Source: Pseudomonas sp. Q11
Lineage (GTDB): Bacteria; Pseudomonadota; Gammaproteobacteria; Pseudomonadales; Pseudomonadaceae
DNA: 64,000 bases
Assembly: GCF_024494355.1 (NCBI RefSeq)
Contig: NZ_JAKNQY010000002.1
Coordinates: forward strand, 62,001-126,000
Direction of reading: 5' to 3'
The notes under the pieces were generated by a model. It had not been told where the DNA came from, ran no database searches, and saw nothing but the letters and a program-made list of their open reading frames with translations. Shown here in pieces: positions 17,245 to 26,365 of the stretch. Within the stretch, counting starts at the first letter, position 1. Each line of letters begins with the position of its first letter. The position numbers and the translations under genes were made by a program.

Positions 17245-17718
17245 GTGCACATGGTCATTGAAAAAAAGATAAACACAGCATCGGTCAGCATGAAGTCGCT
17301 GCATCCACTCGATCATGCTCTTGAGTTGCTGCATTTCGGATTTCGCGGGTTGACCATCAAGGCCGATCAGTTTCTGGCGACGCGCGAACTGTCTCGCGTG
17401 CATCATCGTGTTCTCTACATCATCGCCCGGGCAGATGAGATCAATGTCGGTGATCTGGCGATGACATTAGGCATCAGCAAGCAAGCGTTACATCGGCCTC
17501 TTAAGCACTTGATCGATCAGGATCTGGTGTGTTTCAGACGCTCCCCGGAGCGCCATCGTTTCAAGCTGCTGGCGCTCACGGAAGTGGGGAGGGCGGTGGA
17601 ACAGACCGCCACTGATTTGGAGCGGCAGACTCTCGATCAAGCCCTTCGCAATGTAGGGGTAGAAGGGCAAGAGGCCTGGACGTCCGTCATGGCGTCACTG
17701 GCAGACAATTTGAACTGA
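17245..17718 (+). CDS. MarR-family regulator
   Basis: A 157-aa MarR-type winged helix: ATRELSRVHHRVLYIIARAD, the recognition region VGDLAMTLGISKQALHRPLK and the wing RRSPERHRFKLLALTEVGRA. AGGGA precedes a GTG at 17245; an in-frame ATG at 17251 is the alternative. Its 3' end lies two bases from the convergent ADH gene. The target is unknown. Confidence 0.85.
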   Translation: MHMVIEKKINTASVSMKSLHPLDHALELLHFGFRGLTIKADQFLATRELSRVHHRVLYIIARADEINVGDLAMTLGISKQALHRPLKHLIDQDLVCFRRSPERHRFKLLALTEVGRAVEQTATDLERQTLDQALRNVGVEGQEAWTSVMASLADNLN

Positions 17719-17720
17719 AA

Positions 17721-18734
17721 TCAGGTGATGCGCTCTCGCACCATGATGCACTTGGCGAGTGGTTGAAGCAGCGCTTCGGTTGCCTCATCGGGCGAGACCA
17801 CGGTAGGGCTTACCATCAGAGGATCGCAGCGCCCGCTGCCGACAAGGTCGAACACCTTGGGAATGTGTGGACGCACATTGCAGAGCCCCACCGAAAGAGT
17901 GACGTCGCGCAAGTACATGCCGAAAAGGGGAATCTTCGGATCGTCGAAGATGATTCCGATGCACGAGCAGTGTCCGCCCGGCGCCAGTGCCAACAGCCCA
18001 CGGTGCAGTGACTCATGATCGCGGGTGGCGGACACTACAACGTCGTAACGCTCGTCAAGTATCGTGGGCAGTTCCACGTTGGCACCGCTACGCAAAGCGA
18101 GATCCCGACGATATTCATTGTCGTCCAGATAGTCGACGCTGCCAGCGCCTGCGGCGACGGCCATCTGGACAGCGAGCACGCCGAGGCTTTCGGTGCCACC
18201 CACCACTAGAACGCGGGCGTTCTCCCTGGTGCTGATTGGGCGGCTGGTGGCTACCCAGGCATCTGTGAGGTTGTCACTGGCGCTTGCCACCGCCAGTGGG
18301 TTGAGCCCCGCCGGCAAGGGGACAAGCATCGCGTCGGCAAATGGCACGTCTACCACTTCCGAAAACAACCCGCCCCAATGGCCGCCTGCAGGGACACCAT
18401 AGGCAGCGTGGCGTGGTACTGCGGTGCAGGCGGTGGCACGCCCGGCAAGGCACTGAGGGCAGGTTCCACACGCGATCTTCCAGGGTACGGAAACGAGGTC
18501 GCCGCGGCGGACGGTCAGCACGGCTTCGCCCACGTTCAACACTTCGGCAACACATTCGTGGCCTAGCGCAAAGGGCGGTTTGAAGGGTGTACTGCCGGCA
18601 ATCAGTCGCCGGTCCAGGTCACAGGAAGCGGAAGCTATAGGGCGGACTAGCGCGCTGTGGGTGCTGGAAAGCTTGGGTGACGGAGCCTCGATCCAAGCCA
18701 ATCGGCCAGCACTTTGGACACTCAATACTTTCAT
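17721..18734 (-). CDS. Zinc-dependent alcohol dehydrogenase family protein
   Basis: A 337-aa MDR protein. GHECVAEVLNVGEAV holds the catalytic-zinc His/Glu, a Cys (SASCDLDRRL) supplies the first ligand, and CGTCPQCLAGRATAC gives the CxxCxxCx7C structural-zinc site. The cofactor fold reads VLVVGGTESLGVLAVQMAVA, where the usual GxGxxG is GGTESLG, so coenzyme binding may be atypical. The gene is four bases downstream of a thioesterase gene and surely co-transcribed. Together they could process an alcohol/acyl metabolite under control of the operator at 19358. Confidence 0.87.
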   Translation of the reverse strand: MKVLSVQSAGRLAWIEAPSPKLSSTHSALVRPIASASCDLDRRLIAGSTPFKPPFALGHECVAEVLNVGEAVLTVRRGDLVSVPWKIACGTCPQCLAGRATACTAVPRHAAYGVPAGGHWGGLFSEVVDVPFADAMLVPLPAGLNPLAVASASDNLTDAWVATSRPISTRENARVLVVGGTESLGVLAVQMAVAAGAGSVDYLDDNEYRRDLALRSGANVELPTILDERYDVVVSATRDHESLHRGLLALAPGGHCSCIGIIFDDPKIPLFGMYLRDVTLSVGLCNVRPHIPKVFDLVGSGRCDPLMVSPTVVSPDEATEALLQPLAKCIMVRERIT

Positions 18735-18738
18735 TGGA

Positions 18739-19173
18739 TCAGGCTCCAGCGACTACAAACGTGGTGGTGGCCTTGGCGAAAAGCTTGCCTGCATCATCGA
18801 CCACGTGGGCATCGCAAATCGCTAGGCTCCTTGTACGCTCCACGACCCATCCTTCGACACGATAGATCTGGCCGGCGCGTAGCGGTCGCACGTATTTGAC
18901 GTTCAGGTCGATGGTTGAATGGGGAGTGGACGTATCCAGCGTTGAAAACAACGCCAACGCCGCCGCGCCATCGAGGCACGTTGCGGCAAAACCTCCATGC
19001 ACGCCACCTGCGGGGTTCAGATGACGATCGTCTGGCCGAGCCTCCAGAGTAATTCTACCCGGGCTTACCATTACGGCGGTCAGGCCCATCGTCTGACCGA
19101 TAGAAGAGGCGGGGATTTCCCCGCGAATCAGCGCGCGCAGCGCTTGCAACCCAGATATCTCGTGTTCGGTCAT
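18739..19173 (-). CDS. PaaI-like hotdog thioesterase
   Basis: A 144-aa hotdog-fold protein. The HLNPAGGVHGGFAATCLDGA segment matches the active-site helix of PaaI/4HBT-II thioesterases (HGG motif plus Asp), followed by TIDLNVKYVRPLRAG. It would hydrolyse acyl-CoA or aryl-CoA thioesters. It is first of a two-gene operon with the ADH. The operator at 19358 lies about 185 bp upstream between this gene and the divergent membrane-protein gene. Confidence 0.88.
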   Translation of the reverse strand: MTEHEISGLQALRALIRGEIPASSIGQTMGLTAVMVSPGRITLEARPDDRHLNPAGGVHGGFAATCLDGAAALALFSTLDTSTPHSTIDLNVKYVRPLRAGQIYRVEGWVVERTRSLAICDAHVVDDAGKLFAKATTTFVVAGA

Positions 19174-19357
19174 GTGATTTCCTATGTGGCCCGCCCCCGT
19201 GCGCTGAGCCCGTTGCCACCTTTGCGCCAGTTATTAAGGCATGAGGATTTCTGTGGTCGCGGTGCGCAGTGCAACACGGCCTGCAGACAAGCTATACGTT
19301 GCGAACACATCAAGTCAATATAGTTGATGTGAGGGGTGGGGTCGCTTGACGGTTAAC

Positions 19358-19373
19358 CCTACCTACTGGTAGG
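19358..19373. promoter_or_regulatory. CTAC-N6-GTAG operator, site C
   Basis: CCTACCTACTGGTAGG lies in the 383-bp divergent region between the thioesterase/ADH operon and the membrane-protein gene. Arms and spacer match sites A, B and D. The rest of this gap has no convincing complete gene. Confidence 0.65.
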
Positions 19374-19556
19374 TTTATGTTTCTTTAACGTCTGCATCGA
19401 GTCAAACCAGTGGTTGAGCAGGACATGTTTAGGCAGCCCCATCTAGCCATGGGGTCGTCGATATCGATCAGTTCAACACGGCATTTGGAACTATCGGTGC
19501 CTGGCTCGTAATCGCCGCAAGTGTGGCGCCGATTTTATTTTTCCTGAGAGATAGCC

Positions 19557-20060
19557 ATGACGCATCCCATGTCGTTTGTAGGCATCATCCACACGCTGGT
19601 CAGCCTGGTTCCCGTCCTCGCGGGGATCTACAGCTTTGCCCGCTACAGCAAGATCGATGACAAGAAACGCTCCGGCAAAGTCTATTTGGTGGGGTTAGTG
19701 TTAGCGGTTATCACCTCATTTGGCGTATCCAGTACCGGAGGTTTAAACGCTGGGCATGCGTTTGGAATCGTGGTCCTGCTTGCAGCTTTCGGTGGTGTGC
19801 TTGCGCATCGATTCACCTTTTTCGGAGCGCTGCGTCCTTATCTGTCTGTCTTTGGGTTGTCGTTTAGTTTCTTCCTGTCGCTGGTGCCCGCCATCAACGA
19901 AACGCTCACTCGACTACCACCTTCCCAGCCTCTGGCCGCGGGGCCGACTGCGAGCGTGGTGAAGGTCACTTTGCTGGTGCTGTTTTGTTTATTTGTAGCG
20001 GGATTCGCTGCGCAATGCCGGCTTGTGTATGTACAGAAGCGGGAACTGGTCCGGACATAA
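19557..20060 (+). CDS. Four-helix inner-membrane protein of unknown function
   Basis: A 167-aa protein with four hydrophobic segments (FVGIIHTLVSLVPVLAGIYS, VYLVGLVLAVITSFG, FGIVVLLAAFGGVLA plus a long helix, and VTLLVLFCLFVAGFAA). A short basic loop SKIDDKKRSGKVY follows TM1 and the tail after the last helix is basic. GAGAGATAGCC precedes the ATG. I do not recognise a named domain with confidence. It is probably induced together with the divergent thioesterase/ADH genes through site C. Confidence 0.75.
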   Translation: MTHPMSFVGIIHTLVSLVPVLAGIYSFARYSKIDDKKRSGKVYLVGLVLAVITSFGVSSTGGLNAGHAFGIVVLLAAFGGVLAHRFTFFGALRPYLSVFGLSFSFFLSLVPAINETLTRLPPSQPLAAGPTASVVKVTLLVLFCLFVAGFAAQCRLVYVQKRELVRT

Positions 20061-20110
20061 AGATAGATTCGCGCCTCGCTCACAAAATGCTTGAAGGCAC
20101 CCTGCTGCGC

Positions 20111-21151
20111 TCAACCGGTTTCAGGCAACGGCCACGTGGATTGCGCCACGCGCAGGAAATTCTCGCCGTAGATGTTGTGAACATCCGACTCGCTGTAGCC
20201 CATCCGCTTCAACTCCCGGGCCACCCGCTCGAGGGCTGCTGGTTGTAATTGGCGATGGCCATTCATGTTTCCGTAATGCTGCTCTGGCCACCAATCGTTC
20301 TCCTCCACGCCCTCGGGCAGGTCTCGGTGGTCGGGGTGCAGTTCGGTGTCCAGGCCGAGGCCGATGTGGCGGGTCCCGACTCGCTCGGCCAGGTAATCGA
20401 TTTGACGAATGAAGGCGGCGACTGAAGCGTCGGGGTCACCCAGAAAAATCCCGAGGCCAGTGAGGCCGATCACGCCACCCTGGGCCGCACACGCGAGGAT
20501 CTGTTCGTCGTCGATCGTGCGCGGGTGGTCGTGGATGGCCTTCACATTGGTATGGGAAAAAATCACCGGCCGCTGCGAGAACTCCATGACCTCCAGGCTT
20601 GAACGCTTGCTGGCGTGGGAGCAATCCATGACGATACCGGACCTGTTGATTTCACTCACCACCTCGCGGCCCAGAGGGGTCAAGCCGCCGCCCGCGCCAT
20701 GACAACCACCGGCGCAACTGTTATCGCGGTTGTAGGCCAGCAACATTTGGCGCACGCCCAGTCTGGCGAACAGCCCAACCATGGCGACGTCCTGCTGCAG
20801 CATGTTCGAACCTTCGAGATCGAAAGAAACCGCCAGCTTGCGCTGGTCACGGGCGCGCTGGATATCGGCGACCGTACCCGCCAGAAGATAGTCGTCATCA
20901 TGTTGCGCCAGCCAGTGCCGGAAACCGGCGAGCACTCGGATCACGTCAGGAAAAGGCGTCATGTCCATGCCCACGTTGATCGATACATGATGAAAGCCTG
21001 CATCGCGGTAGCGTCTCAAGCCAGACATGTCCTGCCCGGGAAGCAACGGCAGGCAAGCGTGAGCTTCCCATTGGATAGGCTCGAAGATATCTGGTTGCGT
21101 GTGCATGGGGGGCATATGGGAGCTGCCTGCGGCTAATTGAGTGCTGGTCAC
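20111..21151 (-). CDS. Membrane dipeptidase-like protein, peptidase family M19
   Basis: A 346-aa M19 (renal dipeptidase) family protein. Metal-site segments are recognisable: the Glu in VSFDLEGSN, His in VMDCSHASKRSS and His in VIFSHTNVKAIHD, then GLGLDTELHPDH near the end. The usual first ligand pair HxD reads HAC here (EAHACLPLLPG), so one Asp is replaced by Cys and substrate range or metal use may differ. The start is uncertain: GTG at 21151 with a weak site, or an ATG at 21115. It ends tail to tail with the membrane-protein gene. Confidence 0.85.
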   Translation of the reverse strand: MTSTQLAAGSSHMPPMHTQPDIFEPIQWEAHACLPLLPGQDMSGLRRYRDAGFHHVSINVGMDMTPFPDVIRVLAGFRHWLAQHDDDYLLAGTVADIQRARDQRKLAVSFDLEGSNMLQQDVAMVGLFARLGVRQMLLAYNRDNSCAGGCHGAGGGLTPLGREVVSEINRSGIVMDCSHASKRSSLEVMEFSQRPVIFSHTNVKAIHDHPRTIDDEQILACAAQGGVIGLTGLGIFLGDPDASVAAFIRQIDYLAERVGTRHIGLGLDTELHPDHRDLPEGVEENDWWPEQHYGNMNGHRQLQPAALERVARELKRMGYSESDVHNIYGENFLRVAQSTWPLPETG

Positions 21152-21277
21152 AAAACATCACGCGCATTTGTGCGCGCGCTGTAGTCGGGGGGAACACTAA
21201 AACGTACAACCAGCATAAGGGTTGTAACACCGCAAATGTGGAGAGCGGGTTCCGGCAATATTTCGCAGCGTAAGACC

Positions 21278-22126
21278 CTACGTACCAATCATTTCGCCAG
21301 CGAGATCCGCGAGGGCGCGGAGCCTGTCCATCTGTCTCATGTCGTGGTGATACCCCATCCAGATATCGCGTCCTGGTGGTTCACTGCCGACGTCTACCAA
21401 TCTCAGGGCGGTCAACTGATCGCCAAGCGCCCGTGGCAAAACCGCTACGCCCAATCCGCGGCCGCACATCTGCGCCTGCACGGTACGGCTACTGCTGGTG
21501 AGCACGGTTTTGGCGCGAGGAAACATTTGCTGTAGCCAAAGCACGTCGGGGTAGTGAGCTTGAGCCGTGCTCATGAGAATCAACCCGAGGTCTTCTCCGT
21601 TCTGGGAAGGTGAGAAAGGCAAGTCTGCCGCGGCATAGAGCCCGTAGCTGAGTGTTGTGAGTCGACGTTGAACGATGTCCGGTTCGGTGAACGGCACGAT
21701 GCGAAAGGCGATATCCGCATCACGGCGAGTCAGATCGAACAGGCGATGGCCGGGGATGACCTCTGGGACAATCTTCGGGTAGCGTCGCGACAGTTCGGTG
21801 AGTACGGGTGCCAGCACATAGCAGGCAAACCAGTCCGCCGATGAAATCCTCAGCAGCCCTTCAGGTTGATCGTTGCCACCCAGGTGCCGCTCAATGGACA
21901 GCGCGCTTCGCTCCATCTCCTCGGCCAAGTACAGGATTTTTTCACCGCTGTCGGTCAGTACGAGGCCTTGGCTGGTGCGGCGGAAAAAGACCTGGCCGCC
22001 GTCCTGTTCAAGAACGTGAAGACGTCGCCCGACAGTGGGGTGGCTGACGCCAAGTTGCTTCGCGGCAGCGCCCAGCGAGCCGGTGCGGACAATCGCCAGA
22101 AAGACGCGCAAGTCGTTCCAGTCCAT
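21278..22126 (-). CDS. LysR-family regulator
   Basis: A 282-aa LysR protein: WNDLRVFLAIVRTGSLGAAA, the recognition helix VSHPTVGRRLHVLEQ and an effector domain starting GLLRISSADWFACYVLAPVL. TVGRRLHVLE is typical of the subgroup in which GR replaces the SR of the helix. It is divergent from the dehydrogenase-hydrolase fusion gene 115 bp away and likely activates that gene set. Confidence 0.9.
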   Translation of the reverse strand: MDWNDLRVFLAIVRTGSLGAAAKQLGVSHPTVGRRLHVLEQDGGQVFFRRTSQGLVLTDSGEKILYLAEEMERSALSIERHLGGNDQPEGLLRISSADWFACYVLAPVLTELSRRYPKIVPEVIPGHRLFDLTRRDADIAFRIVPFTEPDIVQRRLTTLSYGLYAAADLPFSPSQNGEDLGLILMSTAQAHYPDVLWLQQMFPRAKTVLTSSSRTVQAQMCGRGLGVAVLPRALGDQLTALRLVDVGSEPPGRDIWMGYHHDMRQMDRLRALADLAGEMIGT

Positions 22127-22241
22127 GGCTCATCCCCCACAAAAATGAACGGCGAAGATGCAGCAATGGCAGTCCCGTTGCAACCCCATCCCGCACACAA
22201 TTGATCCATCAATCTTTGCGCGGCAAGCAGGAGGGCTTCAC

Positions 22242-24125
22242 ATGAATATCGGGTTTGTAGGTGTCGGAAGCATGGGGCAAGCCATGATTGCGCTGCTCGT
22301 TCAGGCGGGCCATCGGGTGAGTGCATGGAATCGCAGTACCGACGCGCTTTGCCGGTTAAGTGAAATCGATGTGCTTGCGTCCGCGGCGACTGCATTTCAA
22401 CAGCAGGTGGTCATCAGCATGCTCGCCGATGACACTGCGGTGCGCGAGGTGCTGCTGGAGTCAGCGGCGTTAAAAACGGCCTGCGACGGCTGCATCCATA
22501 TCGTTATGTCGACGCTGTCGCCAGCGTTGATGGAGCAACTGCAAAAAGAACATGACGAGGCGGGTCTGGTGCTCATTGCCGCGCCGGTTTTCGGCATCCC
22601 TGCTGTCGCCGCCAAGGGGGAATTGAACATTCTGGCGGCCGGACCTGAAGCCGCCATCGACCGCGTTCAGCCATTGTTTGATGTGCTCGGCCAAAAGACT
22701 TGGCGTCTGGGCGATCGACCCGTGCAGGCCTGTATCGCAAAAATCGCCGGCAATATGATGATCACCCAAGCCATCCAGTCATTGGCTGAAGCGAGTTTAC
22801 TCACTGAGCAATATGGGCTGAGCCCGGCGGCATTCATCGAAGTCGTCACCCAGACGCTGTTCGCTTGCCCCAACTACCAGCGCTATGGGCAAAACATAGT
22901 GAACAGCCGCTACGAGCCAGGCTTCAAGCTGTCCCTTGGTTTGAAAGACGTGAATCTTGCGTTGCGGGCAGCGGAAGACCGGGGACTCTGCCTGCCCGCC
23001 GCACGTGTGGTGCGTTCGAGAATGGAAGCGGCCGTCGCAAACGGACTGGGTAATCAGGATTGGTCTGTGTTTTCGATCACGACGAAAGGTGTTCCAGCAG
23101 ATGCGTTGAGCGAAGAGCCATGGCACATGAACACTCCCACGAGTTCCCGTCGGGGGAATTTCTGGATCACCGGCGAGCGGGTTGTTCAAGAGGGCAAGCA
23201 ATTCCAGAAAGGTCCGATGTACGTGGAGTGGGAGTCGCCGCAGGTGATCACTCAACCGTACCCCGTGGTGCTCGTACATGGAGGTACGTTGCAGGCGACT
23301 GAATGGTTCGATACACCGGACGGACGGCCCGGGTGGGCTCAGCGTTTCGTGGAGTCCGGTCACGTGGTGTTTTGCGTCGACAGGCCTGGCCATGGCCGCT
23401 CCCCTTATCACTCGGATATTTTAGGGCCGATGGGGCCGGCGTTTTCCTATGAACGTGCACGAGAGGTCTATTTTCCGGAGGGCGGCAGTGAGACCCAATG
23501 GCCCTTTGCTGTGGACGACGATAGTGCCTTTGATGCCTTCATAGCAGGATACGGCCCAATGCCCGCAGACCTTGCGGCTTCCCAGGCGATGGATGCGGAT
23601 CGCTTGGCCCAACTACTGGACCGAATCGGCAAGGCAATCATCGTCACCCACTCAGCTTCCGGTCCTGATGGCTGGTTATTGGCGGATCGCAGGCCTGGGC
23701 TGATTGCAGCCATTGTTGCTGTGGAACCGATGGGCCCGGTCTTTGGCGATACGCCCGGTATCGGCACTTTGGAATGGGGACTGACAGCGACTTCAATGAC
23801 ATACGATCCTCCACGCGCATCGGCGCAGGAGGTGCAAGCCGCCGATCCCTCCACGCTACAGATACCCGCACTCAAGGGATTACCTGTCGCGCTGCTGACG
23901 GGAGAGGCTTCGAAATTCGCCACCTACGCCACCACCATTGTGCCTTTCCTGCGAACCGCCGGCGCCTGCGTTGATCATCTGGATCTCCCGGCGTTCGGCA
24001 TTCACGGTAATGGCCATGGCTTGATCTATGAGCGCAATTCGGATGAGGCGTTCGGGGTGGTTTTGCGCTGGTTGAGCCAGTCACTCCATCAGGTCCAGCA
24101 GACGCAACCGGATTCTGAGAAATAG
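22242..24125 (+). CDS. Fused 3-hydroxyisobutyrate-dehydrogenase-like / alpha-beta hydrolase protein
   Basis: One frame of 627 aa with two enzyme modules. Residues 1-295 form a beta-hydroxyacid dehydrogenase: IGFVGVGSMGQAM (NAD(P) site), AAPVFGIPAVAAKGEL (substrate loop) and the catalytic Lys in IAKIAGNMM. Residues 300-627, beginning at an internal Met (MNTPTSSRRGNFWITGER), form an alpha/beta hydrolase: VVLVHGGTLQATEWFD (oxyanion region), VTHSASGPDGW (nucleophile Ser) and GIHGNGHGLIYE (His). AGGAGG precedes the ATG at 22242. Each half has normal single-enzyme length, so this looks like a fusion of two adjacent genes, real or through loss of a stop codon. Confidence 0.85.
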   Translation: MNIGFVGVGSMGQAMIALLVQAGHRVSAWNRSTDALCRLSEIDVLASAATAFQQQVVISMLADDTAVREVLLESAALKTACDGCIHIVMSTLSPALMEQLQKEHDEAGLVLIAAPVFGIPAVAAKGELNILAAGPEAAIDRVQPLFDVLGQKTWRLGDRPVQACIAKIAGNMMITQAIQSLAEASLLTEQYGLSPAAFIEVVTQTLFACPNYQRYGQNIVNSRYEPGFKLSLGLKDVNLALRAAEDRGLCLPAARVVRSRMEAAVANGLGNQDWSVFSITTKGVPADALSEEPWHMNTPTSSRRGNFWITGERVVQEGKQFQKGPMYVEWESPQVITQPYPVVLVHGGTLQATEWFDTPDGRPGWAQRFVESGHVVFCVDRPGHGRSPYHSDILGPMGPAFSYERAREVYFPEGGSETQWPFAVDDDSAFDAFIAGYGPMPADLAASQAMDADRLAQLLDRIGKAIIVTHSASGPDGWLLADRRPGLIAAIVAVEPMGPVFGDTPGIGTLEWGLTATSMTYDPPRASAQEVQAADPSTLQIPALKGLPVALLTGEASKFATYATTIVPFLRTAGACVDHLDLPAFGIHGNGHGLIYERNSDEAFGVVLRWLSQSLHQVQQTQPDSEK

Positions 24126-24134
24126 GATAACGCG

Positions 24135-24620
24135 ATGAATATCAAAGCACTGGCCGCACGACTGAACAATCTGGAAAGTCGCTTGGCGATCGAAACGCTT
24201 ATCTCCACTTATGCGAACGCGTTCGACCGTATGAGTACCGATCTTTTGCAGCAGATCTGGCATGAGGATTCGACTCTGGATCTGCCCGGATTCGGCAGCG
24301 CGCGGAGTCGGAGCGAAATCCTCACCATGGCTGAACAGAGCTGGCGGCAGATGCCGCATATGCATCACTGGATGGCCAACCCTCTGATCCAGATCGAGGG
24401 CGACAGCGCTGTTGGGACTGTAGCCGCCAATTGCTTGTTTCACGACATCGAGGAAGGACCGGTGCAAGTCAGTGGCCTCTATTACGACAGGTTCGAGCGT
24501 CGTGATGACCAGTGGAGGTTCGTGTCCCGGTGCTTTGAGTTGCACTACCTGACGCCTCTCAAAGACTGGGCTCCCATTGCTGGAAGTGAACATTTCAAGT
24601 TGGCTGTTGCCCCTGACTGA
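24135..24620 (+). CDS. SnoaL-like (NTF2-fold) protein
   Basis: A 161-aa protein of the SnoaL-like/NTF2 superfamily: IETLISTYANAFDRMSTDLL, the polar pocket region MHHWMANPLIQIEGDSAVGT and YYDRFERRDDQWRFVSR. Members are cyclases, isomerases, dehydratases or dioxygenase-associated proteins. It is nine bases behind the fusion gene, so co-transcribed. Its neighbours suggest it processes a small cyclic or hydroxylated intermediate; the substrate is unknown. Confidence 0.82.
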   Translation: MNIKALAARLNNLESRLAIETLISTYANAFDRMSTDLLQQIWHEDSTLDLPGFGSARSRSEILTMAEQSWRQMPHMHHWMANPLIQIEGDSAVGTVAANCLFHDIEEGPVQVSGLYYDRFERRDDQWRFVSRCFELHYLTPLKDWAPIAGSEHFKLAVAPD

Positions 24621-24825
24621 AGAAATTGCACAACGAGCGGCGGCCTTACAAAAATGCACGAGGAATGTGCATCTCTGGCAGTGCCGCTGTCGCTCGTTGA
24701 CTCGGACAATAGACCCTCAACAACCGCAACAAACCCTATGGCTTGCCGTTTTATCGGCCAGGCAGCGGACATGAATGAATATGAAGTCTGCCTGCGCTGG
24801 CTAGCTGTGTTTCTGGAGTTGCCCA

Positions 24826-26301
24826 ATGACATTCAAACTGGATTGCGCCCCGGCGGCCTATTCGCGCCGATGGTTTGCTTTCGCCGTTCTTCTGGTCGGC
24901 GCCTTTCTTCCACCGCTGGATTTTTTCGTCGTCAATGTTGCGTTGCCGTCAATTCGTAGCGGCCTGGCGATTACCCCCGCGCAGGTCGAATGGGTCATTT
25001 CAGGCTATGCCGCTAGCTACGCCATCTTCCTTATCACGGGCGGTCGGCTGGGCGACCTGTTTGGCCGCCGCCGAGTGTTCGTTGCGGGAATGGCCGGTTT
25101 CGGCGTTGCCTCCTTGATCTGTGGCCTTGCCAACTCGCCGACGATATTGATCTGCGGACGTGTGTTGCAAGGTTTGAGCGCGGCGGCAATGGCACCGCAG
25201 GGACTGGCGTCCGTTCATGTCCTGTTTCCGGAGCATGAACGTTCGCGTGCGTTAGCCGTGTATGGCGCAACGATTGGTTTCGCGGCGGTTGTCGCCCAAG
25301 CACTTGGGGGCTTGCTGATATCGATGAATGTTTGGGGCCTGCAATGGCGTGCAGTGTTCTTGATAAATCTGCCCATCGTCATCGCTGTTTTTATTGGCGG
25401 AATACGGCTGCTTCCCGAAACCCGGAGCCAAACTCCGGCGCCACTGGATCGCCTTGGAGTACTGCTGTGTGCGCTGACGGTTGGGCTGCTGGTTGTACCG
25501 TTGGTTGAAGGCAGGGAAGCAGGTTGGCCATGGTGGTTGTGTCTGTTGCTACTCGGCTCGCCGGCAGTCGCTGCTGCCTTTTGGCGCCACGAGGTCGCGC
25601 TGGAGCGTCGAGGCGGCACACCATTGGTCAGTCCGCAACTCAGTCGAGCCCCCGGCCTGGTCGCCGGGCTGACGGGCGTACTGTTCTTCTACGTGATATC
25701 GGCATTCTTTCTCACGTTTTCGATTTACCTACAGGACGCGCTGGGGGCAACGCCATTGACCTCGGGGATGATGTTCGTCCCGTTTGGCGTGGGCTTTCTG
25801 ATTGGCCCTTTGACAACTCCATTTGCCATCCGCTTGTTCGGCCGTTTTGTTCCCGCCATTGGAATGATGTTTGAGGTACTGGGGTGTCTGATCCTGAGCG
25901 CAGCGGTCGCTATCGCACCGGCAGGGGAGAACCCTCAATTGGCGCTCGTGATCCTCGCGGTGGGATTACTCGGGTTTGGCCAGGGTTGGGCGCTGCCAAC
26001 ACTTATTCGAACCGTGATAGATCGTGCACCACCCGGCGGATCGGGAATGATTTCCGGCGTAGTCAATTCGGCATTGCAGGTCAGCGCCGCGCTGGGGGTG
26101 GCAGTACTCGGTGGCGTGTTTTACGCACTGGCTACTCCTGCGCAAACCCCTTCCTCGCTAGCCTCCGGATTCATTGCCAGCCTGCTGGGCATCGCTGCCT
26201 GCTTGGTCGTTTCAGCACTGCTGTCGGTGTATGCCTCGATGCCTCGTTTACCAAAAGTAACTGCTCCTTTCGGCGTTTCGGTCAGCCCGAACCTTGACTG
26301 A
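24826..26301 (+). CDS. MFS transporter, DHA2 (14-helix) type
   Basis: A 491-aa protein with 14 predicted membrane segments. LDFFVVNVALPSIRSGLAIT, QVEWVISGYAASYAIFLITG, GRLGDLFGRRRVFVAG and the motif-C region TIGFAAVVAQALGGLL are typical of EmrB/QacA proton-driven exporters. It may export the substrate or a toxic intermediate of the adjacent pathway. GGAG precedes the ATG at 24826. A 205-bp gap separates it from the SnoaL gene. Confidence 0.9.
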   Translation: MTFKLDCAPAAYSRRWFAFAVLLVGAFLPPLDFFVVNVALPSIRSGLAITPAQVEWVISGYAASYAIFLITGGRLGDLFGRRRVFVAGMAGFGVASLICGLANSPTILICGRVLQGLSAAAMAPQGLASVHVLFPEHERSRALAVYGATIGFAAVVAQALGGLLISMNVWGLQWRAVFLINLPIVIAVFIGGIRLLPETRSQTPAPLDRLGVLLCALTVGLLVVPLVEGREAGWPWWLCLLLLGSPAVAAAFWRHEVALERRGGTPLVSPQLSRAPGLVAGLTGVLFFYVISAFFLTFSIYLQDALGATPLTSGMMFVPFGVGFLIGPLTTPFAIRLFGRFVPAIGMMFEVLGCLILSAAVAIAPAGENPQLALVILAVGLLGFGQGWALPTLIRTVIDRAPPGGSGMISGVVNSALQVSAALGVAVLGGVFYALATPAQTPSSLASGFIASLLGIAACLVVSALLSVYASMPRLPKVTAPFGVSVSPNLD

Positions 26302-26365
26302 CTCCAGCACCGAGCAGTTGCCAAACTTTCAACTCACCCTAAATGCGTTACTCAGGAGTCAAAAC

